Shown: piece by piece, positions 18,107 through 26,913 of the stretch
Layout of the letters: each line of letters opens with the position of its first letter
Position numbering within the stretch: the stretch's first letter is position 1
From: Pontimicrobium sp. SW4
GTDB lineage: Bacteria > Bacteroidota > Bacteroidia > Flavobacteriales > Flavobacteriaceae
Assembly (NCBI RefSeq): GCF_039954625.1
Contig: NZ_CP157199.1
Coordinates: 1,736,001-1,800,000 of the forward strand
Direction of reading: 5' to 3'
Length of the DNA: 64,000 nucleotides
Translations under genes and position numbers: made by a program
Notes under the pieces: model-generated
Database searches by the model: none
What the model saw: only the letters and a program-made list of their open reading frames with translations
Told to the model about the DNA's origin: nothing

Positions 18107-18249
18107 TGTCAATTCGAGTGAATTTTACGATTTAAAAAGAGTAAAATTAGTATCGAGAATCAAACTTTGTGGTATAAAACCTGTTCTCGATACAATTTTC
18201 TACTTATTTCGACTGCGCTCAATATCATAGAAAATCACTCGAACTGACA
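18107..18249. repeat. Palindromic intergenic repeat, family copy A
   Basis: Starts TGTCAATTCGAGTG and ends with CACTCGAACTGACA, with inner TATCGAGAAT and TTCTCGATAC blocks. It can fold into one long imperfect hairpin. It separates a kinase from its likely response regulator. Other copies occur near 27.8, 29.1 and 32.9 kb. Confidence 0.7.
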
Positions 18250-18305
18250 TTTAGTTTAGCCAAATTAACCAAAACACACAATAAAAGTATAATTCAATAT
18301 AAAGC

Positions 18306-19076
18306 ATGAATAGTAAAACCGCTAAAGTAAAAATTCTTATCGTAGAAGATGAAACATTAATTGCTAAAGACATTAAAAATAGGCTTGAAGCAATCAACTA
18401 TCATGTTGTTGGAATTGCTGCTTCTGCTGAACGTGCTTTGCAATTAATTAAAGAACATACTGATATTGACATCTTATTAATCGATATTATTTTAAAAGGA
18501 GAGCTTGATGGTATTGAGCTTGCTCGCATCATTAATAATCATCATCATATTCCATTTATATTTTTAACATCACATGCCGACACACATTTAGTAGAACGCG
18601 CAAAAAGTGTTCGTCCTTATGCTTATATTTTAAAACCTTTTAATGACCGTCAAGTGAGTATAGCAATAGAATTAGCTCTAATGAATTATGCAAACAAAAC
18701 TCATGAAAGATCACTTTTAAAAAAACAATCTTTTAATAAAAAAGATAATCAAGTATTGCAAATTAAAGACAGTTTGTTTCTTAAAAAGAACCATCATTTT
18801 GAACGCGTTCCTTTAAAAGACATTTTGTTTTTACAAGCAGATAGCAATTATTGTACAGTAAGCACAAAATCTGAGCGGTTTATTTACTCTATGGTACTTA
18901 AAAAAATAGAAAAGCATTTGCCTATAACTCAATTTTTAAGAGTACATAGAAGCTATGTTGTAAACATTAATTTAGTTAATGGATTTGAAGGAAATATGCT
19001 TTTTATTGGAAACAAAAAAATACCTGTAAGTAAAACTTATAGAAATAAAGTTTTTAAATTATTTCATACCATTTAG
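18306..19076 (+). CDS. LytTR response regulator
   Basis: A 256-residue regulator. The REC domain spans about residues 9-125, with D60 in ILLIDIILKGELDG as the phosphorylation site and K in YILKPF. The LytTR DNA-binding domain spans about 155-256, with FLQADSNYC and the FLRVHRSYVVNI core. It probably answers to the upstream HisKA_2 kinase. Its stop overlaps the stop of the convergent helicase-like gene by 3 bp, leaving no room for a terminator. Confidence 0.9.
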   Translation: MNSKTAKVKILIVEDETLIAKDIKNRLEAINYHVVGIAASAERALQLIKEHTDIDILLIDIILKGELDGIELARIINNHHHIPFIFLTSHADTHLVERAKSVRPYAYILKPFNDRQVSIAIELALMNYANKTHERSLLKKQSFNKKDNQVLQIKDSLFLKKNHHFERVPLKDILFLQADSNYCTVSTKSERFIYSMVLKKIEKHLPITQFLRVHRSYVVNINLVNGFEGNMLFIGNKKIPVSKTYRNKVFKLFHTI

Positions 19077-19687
19077 TTAATCTCAACTTTTTGTGAGTTA
19101 TACATAAACGTCTCTTGAAAACGTCTAATTTTAGCATCAAATGTTTTAGCAAAAACTACGTACTGACATTTATTTATACTCTCTGAAATACGATTTATAT
19201 CCTGAAAATTATTACTTATAGTTGAAAATTCAGCATCTTCAACAATAAACATTTTCAGCTGACTCAAATTAATACTATTTAATAAAAAGAGCTTATTTAA
19301 ACGCTTAGGTGTTGCAATAAGCACATCTACACCGTCGTAAATTTCATCTCTTTGTGTATCAATATTATGTTCTTCATAAGCACAGTATACACGCAAATCT
19401 GTTTGATTAGTATACACATTAAATTTATCTTTTAAAGCTAAAGCTTCCTGCTTATCCCTCACAATAATTAATGCTCTTGGTGCATCTTCGAAGGCTATTC
19501 CTTTTAGTTTTTGAACAACACTAAGGATTAATGTTGTTGTTTTTCCTGAACCTTCTGGACCAATACCAAATACATCCACACCACTTTTAATTTTTGGTAA
19601 ACTTACTTTTTGAAAATCTAAAGGTGCTTCAAATTGTAAGTTCTCAAGGGTGATTTTTAAAGGCTCTATTAATTTTTTAAACGACAA
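19073..19687 (-). CDS. Single-domain DEAD/DEAH-type helicase-like ATPase (TTG start)
   Basis: A 204-residue protein holding only the first RecA-like domain: the Q-motif-like LDFQKVSLPKI, Walker A in GPEGSGKTTTL, motif Ia ALIIVRDKQEALAL, motif Ib IATPKRLNKL, and VEDAEF in place of DEAD. The second RecA domain is missing, and nothing resembling it follows. Start is TTG at 19687, since a stop lies four codons upstream and no ATG precedes the domain. The missing half suggests an accessory or regulatory ATPase, or a non-unwinding protein. I believe stand-alone versions occur in other Flavobacteriaceae, which argues against decay. Confidence 0.75.
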   Translation of the reverse strand: MSFKKLIEPLKITLENLQFEAPLDFQKVSLPKIKSGVDVFGIGPEGSGKTTTLILSVVQKLKGIAFEDAPRALIIVRDKQEALALKDKFNVYTNQTDLRVYCAYEEHNIDTQRDEIYDGVDVLIATPKRLNKLFLLNSINLSQLKMFIVEDAEFSTISNNFQDINRISESINKCQYVVFAKTFDAKIRRFQETFMYNSQKVEIN

Positions 19688-19710
19688 ATCTCTTTTTTAA
19701 ATGTGCAATA

Positions 19711-19718
19711 CAAATGTA
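19711..19718 (-). promoter_or_regulatory. -7 element (TACATTTG) of the helicase-like gene
   Basis: On the minus strand the sequence reads TACATTTG, an exact TAnnTTTG match, 23 bp before the TTG start. It supports the chosen start. Confidence 0.42.
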
Positions 19719-19774
19719 ACAATATAAATAGAGCATCTTAGCATTAATATATTATATACTCTACAGAATTAAAC

Positions 19775-19782
19775 TACATTTG
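19775..19782 (+). promoter_or_regulatory. -7 element (TACATTTG) very close to the exporter ATG
   Basis: TACATTTG ends 4 bp before ATG 19787. If it is used, transcription starts at or within the start codon, giving a leaderless mRNA. No other TAnnTTTG lies upstream of the gene. Confidence 0.35.
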
Positions 19783-19786
19783 CACA

Positions 19787-20980
19787 ATGCAAAATAGGCA
19801 AACTTTTGAATTCGAATTCGTAGCATTAATGGCTTCATTAATGTCTATCGTAGCACTTTCTATAGATGCGCTTTTACCTGCACTTCCTGAAATTGGAACT
19901 GCGTTAAGTGTTCAAAACCCAAATGACAACCAATTATTGGTGACCATGATTTTTTTAGGCTTAGGTTTTGGTCAGCTTATTTTTGGTCCTTTATCAGATA
20001 GTTTTGGAAGAAAACCTATTGTATATATTGGTTTTACACTATTTATTATTGCCACTTTTATTTGTGTGTCTACTAAAAGTTTTGAGATGATGATTTTTGG
20101 TCGTGTATTACAAGGAGTTGGTCTCGCATCACCAAGAACATTAAGCATTGCCATGATTAGAGATTCATATAGTGGTAATTATATGGCTAAAGTGCTCTCC
20201 ATTGTTGTGATGTTCTTCATTTTAGTTCCAGTTATTGCTCCTACTCTAGGACAGTTTTTATTAAATTATTACAACTGGGAATCCATTTTTTATGTAAATC
20301 TTTTATTTGGTTTTGTTGTCATGATTTGGTTTTGGAGACGTCAAGATGAAACGCTAAACAAAGACAAACGCATAAAATTTACACCTATGCTATTTGTAAA
20401 TGGTACTATAGAGTTTATGAAGCATAAACATGCCGTTGGTTTTACGTTGGTATCTGGATTTATTACAGGTTCCTTTATGGTGTATTTGAGTACAGCTCAG
20501 CAAATCTTTGAGCAGCAATATGATCTAGGAGATATGTTCCCATATATCTTTGCTAGCTTAGCTATTTCTGTTGGTTTAGCGACTTTTTTAAATAGCCGTT
20601 ATGTCGTGAAATTTGGTATGTGGCGCATAGCATATTTTGCTACTATTGCTTATTGTTTAATTTCAATTCTTTATGTTGTTTTATTTTGGTCTGGAGTAAA
20701 TCCGAGCTTTAAAATACTTATTAGTTTTTTCGCTTTACAATTTTTTGCAATAGGATTTTTATTTGGAAACTTACGCTCGTTGGCGATGCAACCTTTAGGG
20801 CATATTGCTGGTATTGGTGCAGCAATTAATGGTTTTGTATCTACTGTAATGGCTGTTCCTATTGCAAACTATATTGGAAGCTTTGTCTCAGATTCTGTGT
20901 TACCGCTTTTTATTGGGTTTTCAATATTTGGGATTTTGTCGTTATTAGTGTTTTTAAGGTTAAAAGTTTCCAAAGCATAA
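19787..20980 (+). CDS. Bcr/CflA-type MFS multidrug exporter
   Basis: A 397-residue transporter with 12 predicted membrane helices. Family marks are LPALPEIGTAL near the N-terminus, FGQLIFGPLSDSFGRKPI (MFS motif A) and FGRVLQGVGLASPRT in helix 4. These fit the DHA1 drug:H+ antiporter branch (Bcr/CflA), which exports chloramphenicol-, bicyclomycin- or sulfonamide-like compounds in other bacteria; the substrate here is unknown. It stands alone, divergent from the helicase-like gene, and a terminator follows. Confidence 0.87.
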   Translation: MQNRQTFEFEFVALMASLMSIVALSIDALLPALPEIGTALSVQNPNDNQLLVTMIFLGLGFGQLIFGPLSDSFGRKPIVYIGFTLFIIATFICVSTKSFEMMIFGRVLQGVGLASPRTLSIAMIRDSYSGNYMAKVLSIVVMFFILVPVIAPTLGQFLLNYYNWESIFYVNLLFGFVVMIWFWRRQDETLNKDKRIKFTPMLFVNGTIEFMKHKHAVGFTLVSGFITGSFMVYLSTAQQIFEQQYDLGDMFPYIFASLAISVGLATFLNSRYVVKFGMWRIAYFATIAYCLISILYVVLFWSGVNPSFKILISFFALQFFAIGFLFGNLRSLAMQPLGHIAGIGAAINGFVSTVMAVPIANYIGSFVSDSVLPLFIGFSIFGILSLLVFLRLKVSKA

Positions 20981-21001
20981 AGCTTACAATTGAAATTCAT
21001 A

Positions 21002-21033
21002 AAAAAGTGTTCCTAAACATAGAAACACTTTTT
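21002..21033. terminator. Bidirectional terminator after the exporter and the S74 protein gene
   Basis: AAAAAGTGTT at 21002-21011 pairs with AACACTTTTT at 21024-21033; CTA/TAG pairs extend the stem past one mismatch. The A- and T-tracts let it serve the plus-strand exporter gene and the minus-strand gene that ends at 21062. Confidence 0.65.
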
Positions 21034-21061
21034 CCCTAATTACTAAAAATATTAATAATCT

Positions 21062-22651
21062 CTAGTTTGAGTTTGCATTTTCAATAATAGAAACACGTTC
21101 TAAAAGCTGCTGTAAAACTTTTGATTGTTGCTCTGTTTTTACTTGTAAGTTATTTAATTCTGCATTATACGATGCTTTTTCAGTTTGTAATTTCTTTATT
21201 TGTTCTTGCTGCTCTTGTATGGCTTTGGTTAACACAGGAATTAAATCGTTATAACGAATGCTTAAATAACCTTGGTCGTCTTTACTTAACAGCCCTTGGT
21301 TGTTATAGCCTAAGTCTTGCAATACCTTTTGTACATCTTGTGCAATAAAACCTATTTCGCGAGTTTGTTGCGTATTGTTTTTACGTACATAATCTACTGG
21401 TTGTAATCTATTTACCATGTTTAAACCATAAGGCAACTCACGTATTTGGTCTTTCCAACGTTTATCGGAGGTTACTGTCCATGCTACTTGTACTCCTGCA
21501 TAGGTGATTTGAGAATTACCAATACGTACTTGATGGCTTCCTGTAGCACTAGGCACTGTAGTAGCAGCACCTAGAGCAATATTATTACTCCCACTAGTAA
21601 CGTTATACAAAGCGTCGTTGCCTATAGCAACATTATAGCTTCCAGAAACATTAGTCTTTAAACTAGTATTACCAAAAGCAGTGTTATAATGTCCCGTAGT
21701 ATTGCTATCTAGTGCTTTATTACCATTAGCGGTATTAGCAGTTCCTGTAGTATTACTATATAATGCTTCATTACCATTAGCAGTATTACTATTTCCTATA
21801 GTATTACTATATAATGCTCGGTAACCATTCGCAGTATTATAATACCCTGTTGTATTTCTAAATAATGCTTCATCACCATTAGCGGTATTAAAACTTCCTG
21901 TTGTATTTTTAACTAATGCTAGATAACCATTAGCGGTATTATAATTTCCTTCAGTATTACTTTCTAATGCTAGATAACCATTAGCGGTATTGCTAGATCC
22001 TGTAGTATTACTATATAATGCATGAAAACCATTAGCGGTATTGCTAGATCCTGTAGTATTACTATATAATGCATGAAAACCATTAGCGGTATTAACAGCT
22101 CCTGTAGTATTACTATATAATGCTTGATAACCAATACCAACATTACGATTATTAGTACCGTCATCATTTAGTCCAGCATCTATACCCATAAATACAGAAG
22201 AACCATTATCTGTACCATCGTTATCCGATTTGGCATCGGTTAAATCGTTAAGTTTAGAAACTGCACCATCTACACTCTTAGCATGCAACGCATAAGGCAC
22301 TGCACTAAATTGAGTGGTTCCCATATCTATCAAACCACTGCCTGTATTTATTCGCACATTTAGATAATGATCGTCGTTTCCCCAATCTATCGTATTAAAC
22401 ACACCAGAATTAACAGTTCCTGTACCCATGATAAGTACCACAAAACCATTTGTTGTTGTTGTTGGTGTATGTGTTTCTTGATAGACGTTGGTTTGTCCTA
22501 CACCTTCTAATATTTGAAACTGTACTGTAATGCTTTGGTTAGCTACTACATTTCCTAAATTATCTTTTACTAAGGCTTTATAGTTAATGCCTTGTTGCGC
22601 ATTTAGTGTTAAGCTAAAAATCGCAATTATAAATACTATTATTTTTTTCAT
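21062..22651 (-). CDS. Secreted protein with YadA-like head repeats and an S74 (endosialidase chaperone) C-terminus
   Basis: A 529-residue secreted protein: signal peptide (IIAIFSLTLNAQQ), a beta-rich N-terminal region, then ten 17-residue repeats of the NTTGxxNTANGxxALYS type (residues 181-350). These resemble YadA/Hep-Hag head turns. The S74 intramolecular chaperone follows (SDKRWKDQIRELPYGLNM and YVRKNNTQQTREIGFIAQDV), and the protein ends in a coiled coil. S74 domains trimerise a fibre and may then self-cleave. It is probably a trimeric adhesin or fibre at the cell surface, not a phage tail, because it has a signal peptide. A T9SS cargo gene lies 10 bp upstream. Confidence 0.85.
   Translation of the reverse strand: MKKIIVFIIAIFSLTLNAQQGINYKALVKDNLGNVVANQSITVQFQILEGVGQTNVYQETHTPTTTTNGFVVLIMGTGTVNSGVFNTIDWGNDDHYLNVRINTGSGLIDMGTTQFSAVPYALHAKSVDGAVSKLNDLTDAKSDNDGTDNGSSVFMGIDAGLNDDGTNNRNVGIGYQALYSNTTGAVNTANGFHALYSNTTGSSNTANGFHALYSNTTGSSNTANGYLALESNTEGNYNTANGYLALVKNTTGSFNTANGDEALFRNTTGYYNTANGYRALYSNTIGNSNTANGNEALYSNTTGTANTANGNKALDSNTTGHYNTAFGNTSLKTNVSGSYNVAIGNDALYNVTSGSNNIALGAATTVPSATGSHQVRIGNSQITYAGVQVAWTVTSDKRWKDQIRELPYGLNMVNRLQPVDYVRKNNTQQTREIGFIAQDVQKVLQDLGYNNQGLLSKDDQGYLSIRYNDLIPVLTKAIQEQQEQIKKLQTEKASYNAELNNLQVKTEQQSKVLQQLLERVSIIENANSN
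21602..22111 (-). repeat. 51-bp tandem repeat array inside the S74 protein gene
   Basis: Ten units of 51 bp encode residues 181-350. Two adjacent units (21978-22028 and 22029-22079) are identical; the others diverge mainly at the residues between NTTG and NTANG. The identical pair suggests recent duplication or gene conversion. Confidence 0.85.
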
Positions 22652-22661
22652 GTCTAACCTA

Positions 22662-23471
22662 TTATTGTTTTACTATTCTTCTTGTAAAACTTGTATTATC
22701 TACCTCTCCTTTTAAAAAATAAATACCATTTGGTAGTTGCGTCAAATCAATTCTATAAGAATTAGTTTTTGTAACTACTAATTTTCCTAAAACATCGTAC
22801 AATTCCAGTTTACTTATCGTTTTTGATGTATCTACATTAACAACACCTTTAGTTGGATTTGGGTAGACTGATATAAATGCCAGATCAATTTTGGCATTAT
22901 CTATACTTAATGGCGCAAATGAAAAACTTTCCATACCAGAGGCTAATCCACCAAAATAATCGGCTGTTGGGTTTCCTCCTGGACCATCTAAATCTGTATT
23001 ATAAAAACTATCCAATACACTACCAGCTCCTGTTGCAATAGGGTCGCTATTTAACAAGAAATACATTGTTCCACTGGTTGGATTATTACTTACTTGAAAA
23101 CTTATCAAGTCTATTTGTTGCCCATTTGTATGTGTAATAATACTTTGTCCAGGTGGTACATTAAACTGAAAAGCATCTAAAGTTCCATCGCCTAAGCCTT
23201 GTCCTGTTAAAAAAGCAGCATCATGCTGTTGCACAGTCCAAGTTCTAGAGGTTAATAAGCCATTATGATTTACAATATCGGCTGTTCCTGCTGGAAGCAT
23301 TAGTGTAAAACCAATATCAGAAATATCGGTGTTTCCTCCTGAATCAAAATTTGGGATTGCTACCACTTTAAAATCGTAATTTCCATTATGAACTAAAGCA
23401 AACTCATAGGTTTGCGCCATACAAATGGAAGTGAACATGCTCAATATTAAAAGAATGTATTGTTGTTTCAT
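22662..23471 (-). CDS. Type IX secretion cargo with C-terminal sorting domain
   Basis: A 269-residue protein with a signal peptide (ILLILSMFTSICMAQ), a beta-sandwich body, and a C-terminal type A T9SS sorting domain: ISVYPNPTKGVVNV, then LELYDVLGKLV, LPNGIYFLKGE and the closing TRRIVKQ. It would be exported by Sec, then across the outer membrane by T9SS, and anchored or released at the surface. The body (SNNPTSGTMYFLLNSDP) resembles cohesin-like sheets in appearance only. It lies between the S74 gene (10 bp) and the adhesin-like gene (21 bp), so the three are likely co-transcribed. Confidence 0.85.
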   Translation of the reverse strand: MKQQYILLILSMFTSICMAQTYEFALVHNGNYDFKVVAIPNFDSGGNTDISDIGFTLMLPAGTADIVNHNGLLTSRTWTVQQHDAAFLTGQGLGDGTLDAFQFNVPPGQSIITHTNGQQIDLISFQVSNNPTSGTMYFLLNSDPIATGAGSVLDSFYNTDLDGPGGNPTADYFGGLASGMESFSFAPLSIDNAKIDLAFISVYPNPTKGVVNVDTSKTISKLELYDVLGKLVVTKTNSYRIDLTQLPNGIYFLKGEVDNTSFTRRIVKQ

Positions 23472-23492
23472 AATCTATGTTTGATAATTAAT

Positions 23493-24470
23493 TTAATTTT
23501 TTGGAGGTACTGTTGGATTAATTGTAAATGTTGGAGAGTTAAATCCATTTGCTGGATGAGATAGAACATTGTCTTTTATAATATTACTATCGTTTCCTGA
23601 ACCAGAGAACTTACCTTGACCGTTTAAATCGCAATCAAAAAGTAAATATCCAGAGATTCCATAAGTAACAGAGTTAAAGCCATTTCCAGGGTGTGCTAAT
23701 ACAGCATCCTTTATAACATTGGCGTTGTTATTGGCTCCAGAAAATCTAATTTTCTTATTAGTATCGGTAATACCAGCCCATAATGCCATACTGCCATTTG
23801 CAAGTTGCACTTGTGCATTACTACCGTAAGTAACTAATGCATTTTGTTTATAAGCAATTGATGTATTGGCTGTTTCTTTTAAACCAACCGTATTCCCTGT
23901 CATTACCCCTAAATGGTTACGGTGTTTAACCACCACATAATGTTGCGTGGGTGCTGCTTGCATTTTTAAATTGGAAACACCATCTAAATCTACAATATCA
24001 CCATCGCGTTGTAATAAGGCTGATTTTCCGTTTATTAATTCACCTGTATCATTGCTTGCTCTTAACTCTAACCAAACCCAATCTACAATAGCATTGTTTC
24101 CAGTAACTGTAAAAATTGAAGCATTAACAGTGGCTACATCTGCATAAGGGCTTGTAGTTGGAAGCTGGTTTCCAGAACGTAAATCATCGTTCATAAGTCC
24201 TGGTGTGCTAGGGTTTAGCATTGGTCCTTGTAAAAACACCTGTGGTAATACCAACACTTTAAAGTTTGAGTTTATAAAGCCTTCGGACATACTGGTGCCA
24301 CTAACCTTTAATTCTTGAATACTAGTTTCACCTAAAGTATACATTAACTCCATACCTCCTGCTGAAGCTATAGCTCCACCACTATCTATACTATATTTTT
24401 CTATAGTTTGGGCATTAATAATTGTGCAGTTAGCAAAAACTACAAACACAAATAATCTTAACATACTCAT
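23493..24470 (-). CDS. Secreted adhesin-like protein of unknown function
   Basis: A 325-residue secreted protein: signal peptide (FVVFANCTIINAQ), then GGMELMYTLGETSIQ, a motif usual at the head of flavobacterial surface proteins. Near the C-terminus a repeat occurs twice, FSGANNNANVIKDAVLAHPGNGFN and FSGSGNDSNIIKDNVLSHPANGFN (residues about 244-320), each preceding an aromatic strand. It has no T9SS sorting domain. It is the first gene of a three-gene cluster of secreted proteins and probably acts with the T9SS cargo and the S74 protein at the surface. The exact role is unknown. Confidence 0.68.
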   Translation of the reverse strand: MSMLRLFVFVVFANCTIINAQTIEKYSIDSGGAIASAGGMELMYTLGETSIQELKVSGTSMSEGFINSNFKVLVLPQVFLQGPMLNPSTPGLMNDDLRSGNQLPTTSPYADVATVNASIFTVTGNNAIVDWVWLELRASNDTGELINGKSALLQRDGDIVDLDGVSNLKMQAAPTQHYVVVKHRNHLGVMTGNTVGLKETANTSIAYKQNALVTYGSNAQVQLANGSMALWAGITDTNKKIRFSGANNNANVIKDAVLAHPGNGFNSVTYGISGYLLFDCDLNGQGKFSGSGNDSNIIKDNVLSHPANGFNSPTFTINPTVPPKN

Positions 24471-24732
24471 TATTTATTAGTTAACTAAAATAACTTTAAG
24501 TTTCATGAGTTTATGTTCCCATTTAGTAAGCTGCTTAATTTTGGCTAAAACTGGATTAAATGACTTAGTATTCGATACAATAATCTATCCTATCATTTTT
24601 AGTGTATTTGGAACTAAACTATAAGCAATCAAATTTTCCAAATACTCATTGAAGTATTCAAATAACACAGCTTAACCTTGTAGATGATAAGTTATAGATG
24701 TTAGTCTCAGTAATTTAAATTACATTTAATCT

Positions 24733-26913
24733 ATAAAAATACACTGTATCAGAACTTTTTTATACATTATTGTTTTATGTTCTTTTTCCCTCTTTAATTC
24801 TTGGAGTCAGTCTAGCAATGAAAAGAATATTGAGTTTGAACGCATTTTTATTACTTCAGATGATGGCTTACAATCTTGGGAAAATATTGATCAATTTTAT
24901 GAGGATGACCATGGCATTATTTGGGCTATAATTAATAATGGTCTTTATAGATACAATGGACATTCTGCTATAAACGTAACTCATTATTTATCTAGTACTT
25001 ATAATTTTGATATCGGTTCTCAACCTAGCATTCGATTTCTAATGGAGAGTGACAGCATTATTTGGTACGGAGAACGTAAAGGATTGTACAAATTAGACTT
25101 AAAAAATTTAACGTCCACTAAGATTAAATTAGACGAGCCTATATTTCCACCTAATTATCGAAACTATATTTTAGAGTTGGAATTAGTAAAAGACACTCTT
25201 TATGTTGGCACAGCCAATGGACTTTATCTTGTTAATAAGAATAGTCATAAAATAATATCTAAACACTTTATTAATGGCAAAGATGTAAAACACAGAGAAA
25301 GTTCTCAATCTGTACAATCAATATATCCAAAACTAGAAAAAGATGTTGTTTGGGTTGCATTAATGAATGGTTTTTATAGACTCGATTTAAGAACCAATAC
25401 ACATAAAAAACATACAATATCAAGTATTTGGTCAGATTCCTTAGCACATAATTTTAATCGTGGATACCAACATGAATCCAATCTTATGATGCCTGCATAT
25501 GGGCTAGGTATGGTGGCATTCAATTTTAAAACAGAAGCATTTTCACGTTTCGAAACCGGAATAAAATATAAGGACGATTGGCGTTATAATATTATTCGTT
25601 CCGCAATTCCTATTAACGACAGTACAGCACTCGTAAATGTTGCAAAATTGGGTAACGCCGTTTTTAACAATTATACCAAAACTTATAAATGGTTAAAAAC
25701 TCCAGATGCTATGATGGATGGTGTCTTTTTAAATTTAGATAGGAGTGGCTACGTTTGGGCTTCCAAGCGAGGGCAAATTTTTAGATCTACTATTCCTTTA
25801 AAAACATATATAAAACCTTTTAAGCATATTATAGACGTAAGCTCATTTAAAGCAAATAATACTTTAGTAAAAAGGCCAAATATTGATGGATACGCTCCAA
25901 TTCAATTAAATGAAACTGAGCGAAATATTGATATAGAATTTTCAATATCTAAGCCTTATGTACTTGACGATTTTACCTATCAATATAACCTAGATGAAAG
26001 TGGTTGGGAAACAATTACAGATCCCAATGATTTAAAATTATATGATGTACCTGTTGGTCATCACAATATTGTTATTCGGGCTATCAGCAACACTGGTAAT
26101 AATTTAGCATCCAGAGAGCTATCATTTTATATATATCAACCTTTTTATAAATCATCTTATTTTTTAGGTTTAATTCTTTTGGCTTTATTAATCCTTACGT
26201 ATTTTTTTGGTAGATATAAAAAAGGTCGTAGAATAAGAGAAGAAGAACTAAAAACAAGCTACGAATTAAAGCTCACTAAGTTAGAAGCAGAAGCATTGCG
26301 TTCTCAAATTAATCCGCATTTTATATTTAATACTTTGAATAGTATTAAATATTATACTATAAAAAAAGACAAACATGAAACACTAAATTTTATAAATGAA
26401 TTTTCTACGCTTATTCGTCAAATCTTAGAAACTTCAAGAAAACCTTTAGTATCTATTGATGATGAATTAAAAACAATTACTTCGTACATAGAAATTGAAA
26501 AACTGCGGTTTAGTAAAACTTTTAATTATCACATTGATATTGACACGAGTGTTGATCATCATTTTCAAATTCCGCCAATGATTATTCAACCATTTATTGA
26601 AAATGCTATTTGGCATGGACTAATGCATAAAGATGGAGATAGGCAATTAACAATTAGAATTAAGCAAGAAGTTAAAACTCTAATCTTAGAAATAGAGGAT
26701 AATGGTATTGGCAGAAAAGCCTCTAACAACATTTCGAAAAAGAAATCTCACAAATCTAGTTTAGGCATTTCTATAACTTCAAATAGATTAAAACAGTTAG
26801 AGATGCTTAGTAACATAAAAAGTTCGTTCGAAATTTTTGACTTATATTCATCAAATAATCTAGCAATAGGAACCAAGGTAGTAATAAAATTTAAAAAGAC
26901 AACAAATGATTAA
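24733..26913 (+). CDS. LytS-type sensor histidine kinase, non-canonical start
   Basis: A sensor kinase: beta-propeller repeats, a Y_Y_Y-type beta domain (FTYQYNLDESGWETI), one membrane helix, a His_kinase domain with H529 in RSQINPHFIFNTLNSI (numbered from 24733), and an HATPase with EDNGIGR. The frame is open from 24730, and the upstream codons encode KIHCIRTFLYIIVLCSFS..NSWSQS, a good signal peptide, and the first propeller blade. No ATG, GTG or TTG is in frame before ATG 25042. I place the start at ATA 24733; ATC 24748 is another choice. A start at 25042 would remove the export signal. The LytTR gene overlaps by 8 bp. Confidence 0.8.
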   Translation: MKIHCIRTFLYIIVLCSFSLFNSWSQSSNEKNIEFERIFITSDDGLQSWENIDQFYEDDHGIIWAIINNGLYRYNGHSAINVTHYLSSTYNFDIGSQPSIRFLMESDSIIWYGERKGLYKLDLKNLTSTKIKLDEPIFPPNYRNYILELELVKDTLYVGTANGLYLVNKNSHKIISKHFINGKDVKHRESSQSVQSIYPKLEKDVVWVALMNGFYRLDLRTNTHKKHTISSIWSDSLAHNFNRGYQHESNLMMPAYGLGMVAFNFKTEAFSRFETGIKYKDDWRYNIIRSAIPINDSTALVNVAKLGNAVFNNYTKTYKWLKTPDAMMDGVFLNLDRSGYVWASKRGQIFRSTIPLKTYIKPFKHIIDVSSFKANNTLVKRPNIDGYAPIQLNETERNIDIEFSISKPYVLDDFTYQYNLDESGWETITDPNDLKLYDVPVGHHNIVIRAISNTGNNLASRELSFYIYQPFYKSSYFLGLILLALLILTYFFGRYKKGRRIREEELKTSYELKLTKLEAEALRSQINPHFIFNTLNSIKYYTIKKDKHETLNFINEFSTLIRQILETSRKPLVSIDDELKTITSYIEIEKLRFSKTFNYHIDIDTSVDHHFQIPPMIIQPFIENAIWHGLMHKDGDRQLTIRIKQEVKTLILEIEDNGIGRKASNNISKKKSHKSSLGISITSNRLKQLEMLSNIKSSFEIFDLYSSNNLAIGTKVVIKFKKTTND

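Noticed and set aside
19073..19687. Truncated helicase pseudogene.
   Set aside because: The frame is intact, has its own start and -7 element, and ends on a clean stop overlapping a neighbour; no remains of a second domain follow.
21062..22651. Prophage tail fibre, because of the S74 domain.
   Set aside because: The protein has a signal peptide, and no phage structural, packaging or integrase genes lie within the window.
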